64,000 nucleotides of DNA from Nocardioides yefusunii (GTDB lineage Bacteria > Actinomycetota > Actinomycetes > Propionibacteriales > Nocardioidaceae), in the NCBI RefSeq assembly GCF_004014875.1, contig NZ_CP034929.1, forward strand, positions 2,480,001 to 2,544,000, in the 5' to 3' direction. The position numbers and the translations under genes were made by a program. This document shows, one piece after another, positions 63,044 through 64,000 of the stretch (within the stretch, counting starts at the first letter, position 1; the number at the start of each line of letters is the position of its first letter). The notes below the pieces were generated by a model. That model ran no database searches, had not been told where the DNA came from, and saw nothing but the letters and a program-made list of their open reading frames with translations.

Positions 63044-64000
63044 TCACTCGCAGTGGAAGTCGCACTCGCGCAGGGTCTGTTGCAGTTCCTCGTCCTGACG
63101 CAGCTCGCTGGCCGACGCCGATGCCCTGGCGGCACGTCCGGGAACGGCGTCGAAGTGGTGCAGGTCGCCGTGTCCGTAGGTCCACCGGAAGCCGTTGCGG
63201 GCCAGGATCCTCACCACCCGGTGCCGGGTCGAGCGCCAGGCGACGTCGGGGTGGGAGCGGGAGGGCCACCAGGTGTTGGGCACCACTCCCCAGCCGGAAC
63301 GGAACGGATTCTCCCACGGGTTGAGGTCGAGGGAACGGCCCCATGAGTGCGGCGAACGGGCGTGGGGTCGCCCGACGACGGCACGGCAGTTGAAGACCGA
63401 CGTGTTGTCGGCGGCCATGGACCGTAGGTCGTCAGCGCCGCCGAGACGCGTGGAACGCCCGAAGCGGTCGGGCAGGCGCAGGGACCGGATCGGGACCTTG
63501 GCGGCGTGCATGTCACGGAATGCCCCGACGAAGTTGTCGACGACGACGGCCGCCACCACCACCTGGCCGCGACGCCGGTACCCGTCGAAGGCGTAGTAGT
63601 TGGTCTCGACCAGACGCAGGTGGCTGCGGCCCACGGGGCACCCCGGACGCCAGGAGATGCCGCGCATGGATCTCCACACCGCATCGGGGATCCTCCGCAC
63701 CGTCACGTCGGCTCCGCTGGTGTCGGCGCGTGCCTGCGGCCCCAACGTGATCCGGGGGCGGGGTGCCTTGGCCGGCAGTCTGACGGGGTGGCCGGGTGGG
63801 ACGTTGCGGGTGCGCGCGACGCTGCTGCGCGGCGTGGTGGTCCACGTGCTGGGGCGGGTGACGACACGCCAACGGTGGCTGTACCGAGGACGCACCCGCA
63901 CCCCTGCCCGGCCCGCAGCATCGGTCTGCAGCACCCGGAACGTGCTCCACCCACTCCACCTGCCCGAACGCTTGACCTGTCGTTGCAGGACGACGGTCCC
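63044..64000 (-). CDS. M15-type D-Ala-D-Ala carboxypeptidase-like protein, N-terminus beyond window
   Basis: The frame is open to the right edge, so the start is missing (318 codons visible). The first 50 or so visible residues (VVLQRQVKRSGRWSGW ... TDAAGRAGVRVRPRYSHRWR) look like an extracellular Ig-like module. Residues about 110-300 form the M15_4 peptidase: NTSVFNCRAVVG, the zinc-site SPHSWGRSLDLNPWENPF (SxHxxGxAxD type) and GDLHHFDA with the last His. A final DFHCE ends the chain. Likely secreted and acting on peptidoglycan peptides. Confidence 0.87.
   Translation of the reverse strand, partial: GTVVLQRQVKRSGRWSGWSTFRVLQTDAAGRAGVRVRPRYSHRWRVVTRPSTWTTTPRSSVARTRNVPPGHPVRLPAKAPRPRITLGPQARADTSGADVTVRRIPDAVWRSMRGISWRPGCPVGRSHLRLVETNYYAFDGYRRRGQVVVAAVVVDNFVGAFRDMHAAKVPIRSLRLPDRFGRSTRLGGADDLRSMAADNTSVFNCRAVVGRPHARSPHSWGRSLDLNPWENPFRSGWGVVPNTWWPSRSHPDVAWRSTRHRVVRILARNGFRWTYGHGDLHHFDAVPGRAARASASASELRQDEELQQTLRECDFHCE

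Overview
The window comes from a high-GC Gram-positive actinobacterium, most likely a Nocardioides-like member of the Nocardioidaceae. The evidence is the strong GC bias at third codon positions, many GTG starts, tRNA genes of actinobacterial type, and two gene blocks in the order I recall from Mycobacterium tuberculosis: orn / tRNA-His / tRNA-Lys / DUF3618 / bcp / tRNA-Leu, and pncB / clpS / DUF2017 / mec / cysO / cysM / MBL hydrolase / rph / rdgB. The genus is inferred, not proven.

1-10 kb: all genes are on the minus strand. An efeUOB ferrous-iron uptake operon is preceded by two DtxR/IdeR-type iron boxes, one of them inside the promoter. It is followed by three large secreted proteins: a His-rich protein of unknown family and two FG-GAP beta-propeller proteins, the last running off the left edge. 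10-19 kb: malate:quinone oxidoreductase, a LOG-family protein, a secreted tripeptidyl-aminopeptidase-type hydrolase broken by a one-base frameshift, a soluble Aer-like PAS protein coupled to a soluble MCP signalling protein, and a secreted glycosidase-like protein.

19-31 kb: tRNA-Arg, two secreted proteins of unknown role, a TcyP-like cystine/dicarboxylate-type symporter, and a cysteine-desulfurase-like PLP enzyme whose leader carries a SAM-IV-type riboswitch, so this block looks sulfur-regulated. Then come an UPF0060 protein, an acetyltransferase, adenosine deaminase, and a MauE / DsbA-like / small membrane protein redox operon divergent from orn. 31-36.3 kb: tRNA-His, a MASE1-PAS histidine kinase, two identical tRNA-Lys genes each with its own promoter and terminator, DUF3618, bcp, tRNA-Leu and a BASS-family transporter.

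36.3-50.9 kb: rdgB-rph, an ABC exporter, an Rv1339-type MBL hydrolase, and the CysM/CysO/Mec cysteine pathway, which has a NYN-domain gene inside it and a CysO that ends Gly-Gly-Cys. Next are GT92, DUF2017-clpS, and pncB and pncA for NAD salvage. pncB and pncA are separated by a 1.2-kb cassette: a DUF559/Vsr-like nuclease gene framed by two inverted copies of a palindromic repeat. A polar amino-acid ABC transporter follows.

50.9-64 kb: divergent lysG/lysE, a membrane-anchored coiled-coil protein divergent from a class A PBP with a PASTA domain, an IclR regulator, a DUF3039-helicase pair, YqgE/AlgH, a TetR regulator, a DUF3048 lipoprotein, a FabG-like reductase, and the C-terminal part of an M15 peptidase cut by the right edge. 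At least fourteen genes show a TANNNT-type -10 hexamer only 6-8 nt before the start codon, which indicates widespread leaderless transcription. The best candidate for something undescribed is the palindrome-framed nuclease cassette at 46557-47740.
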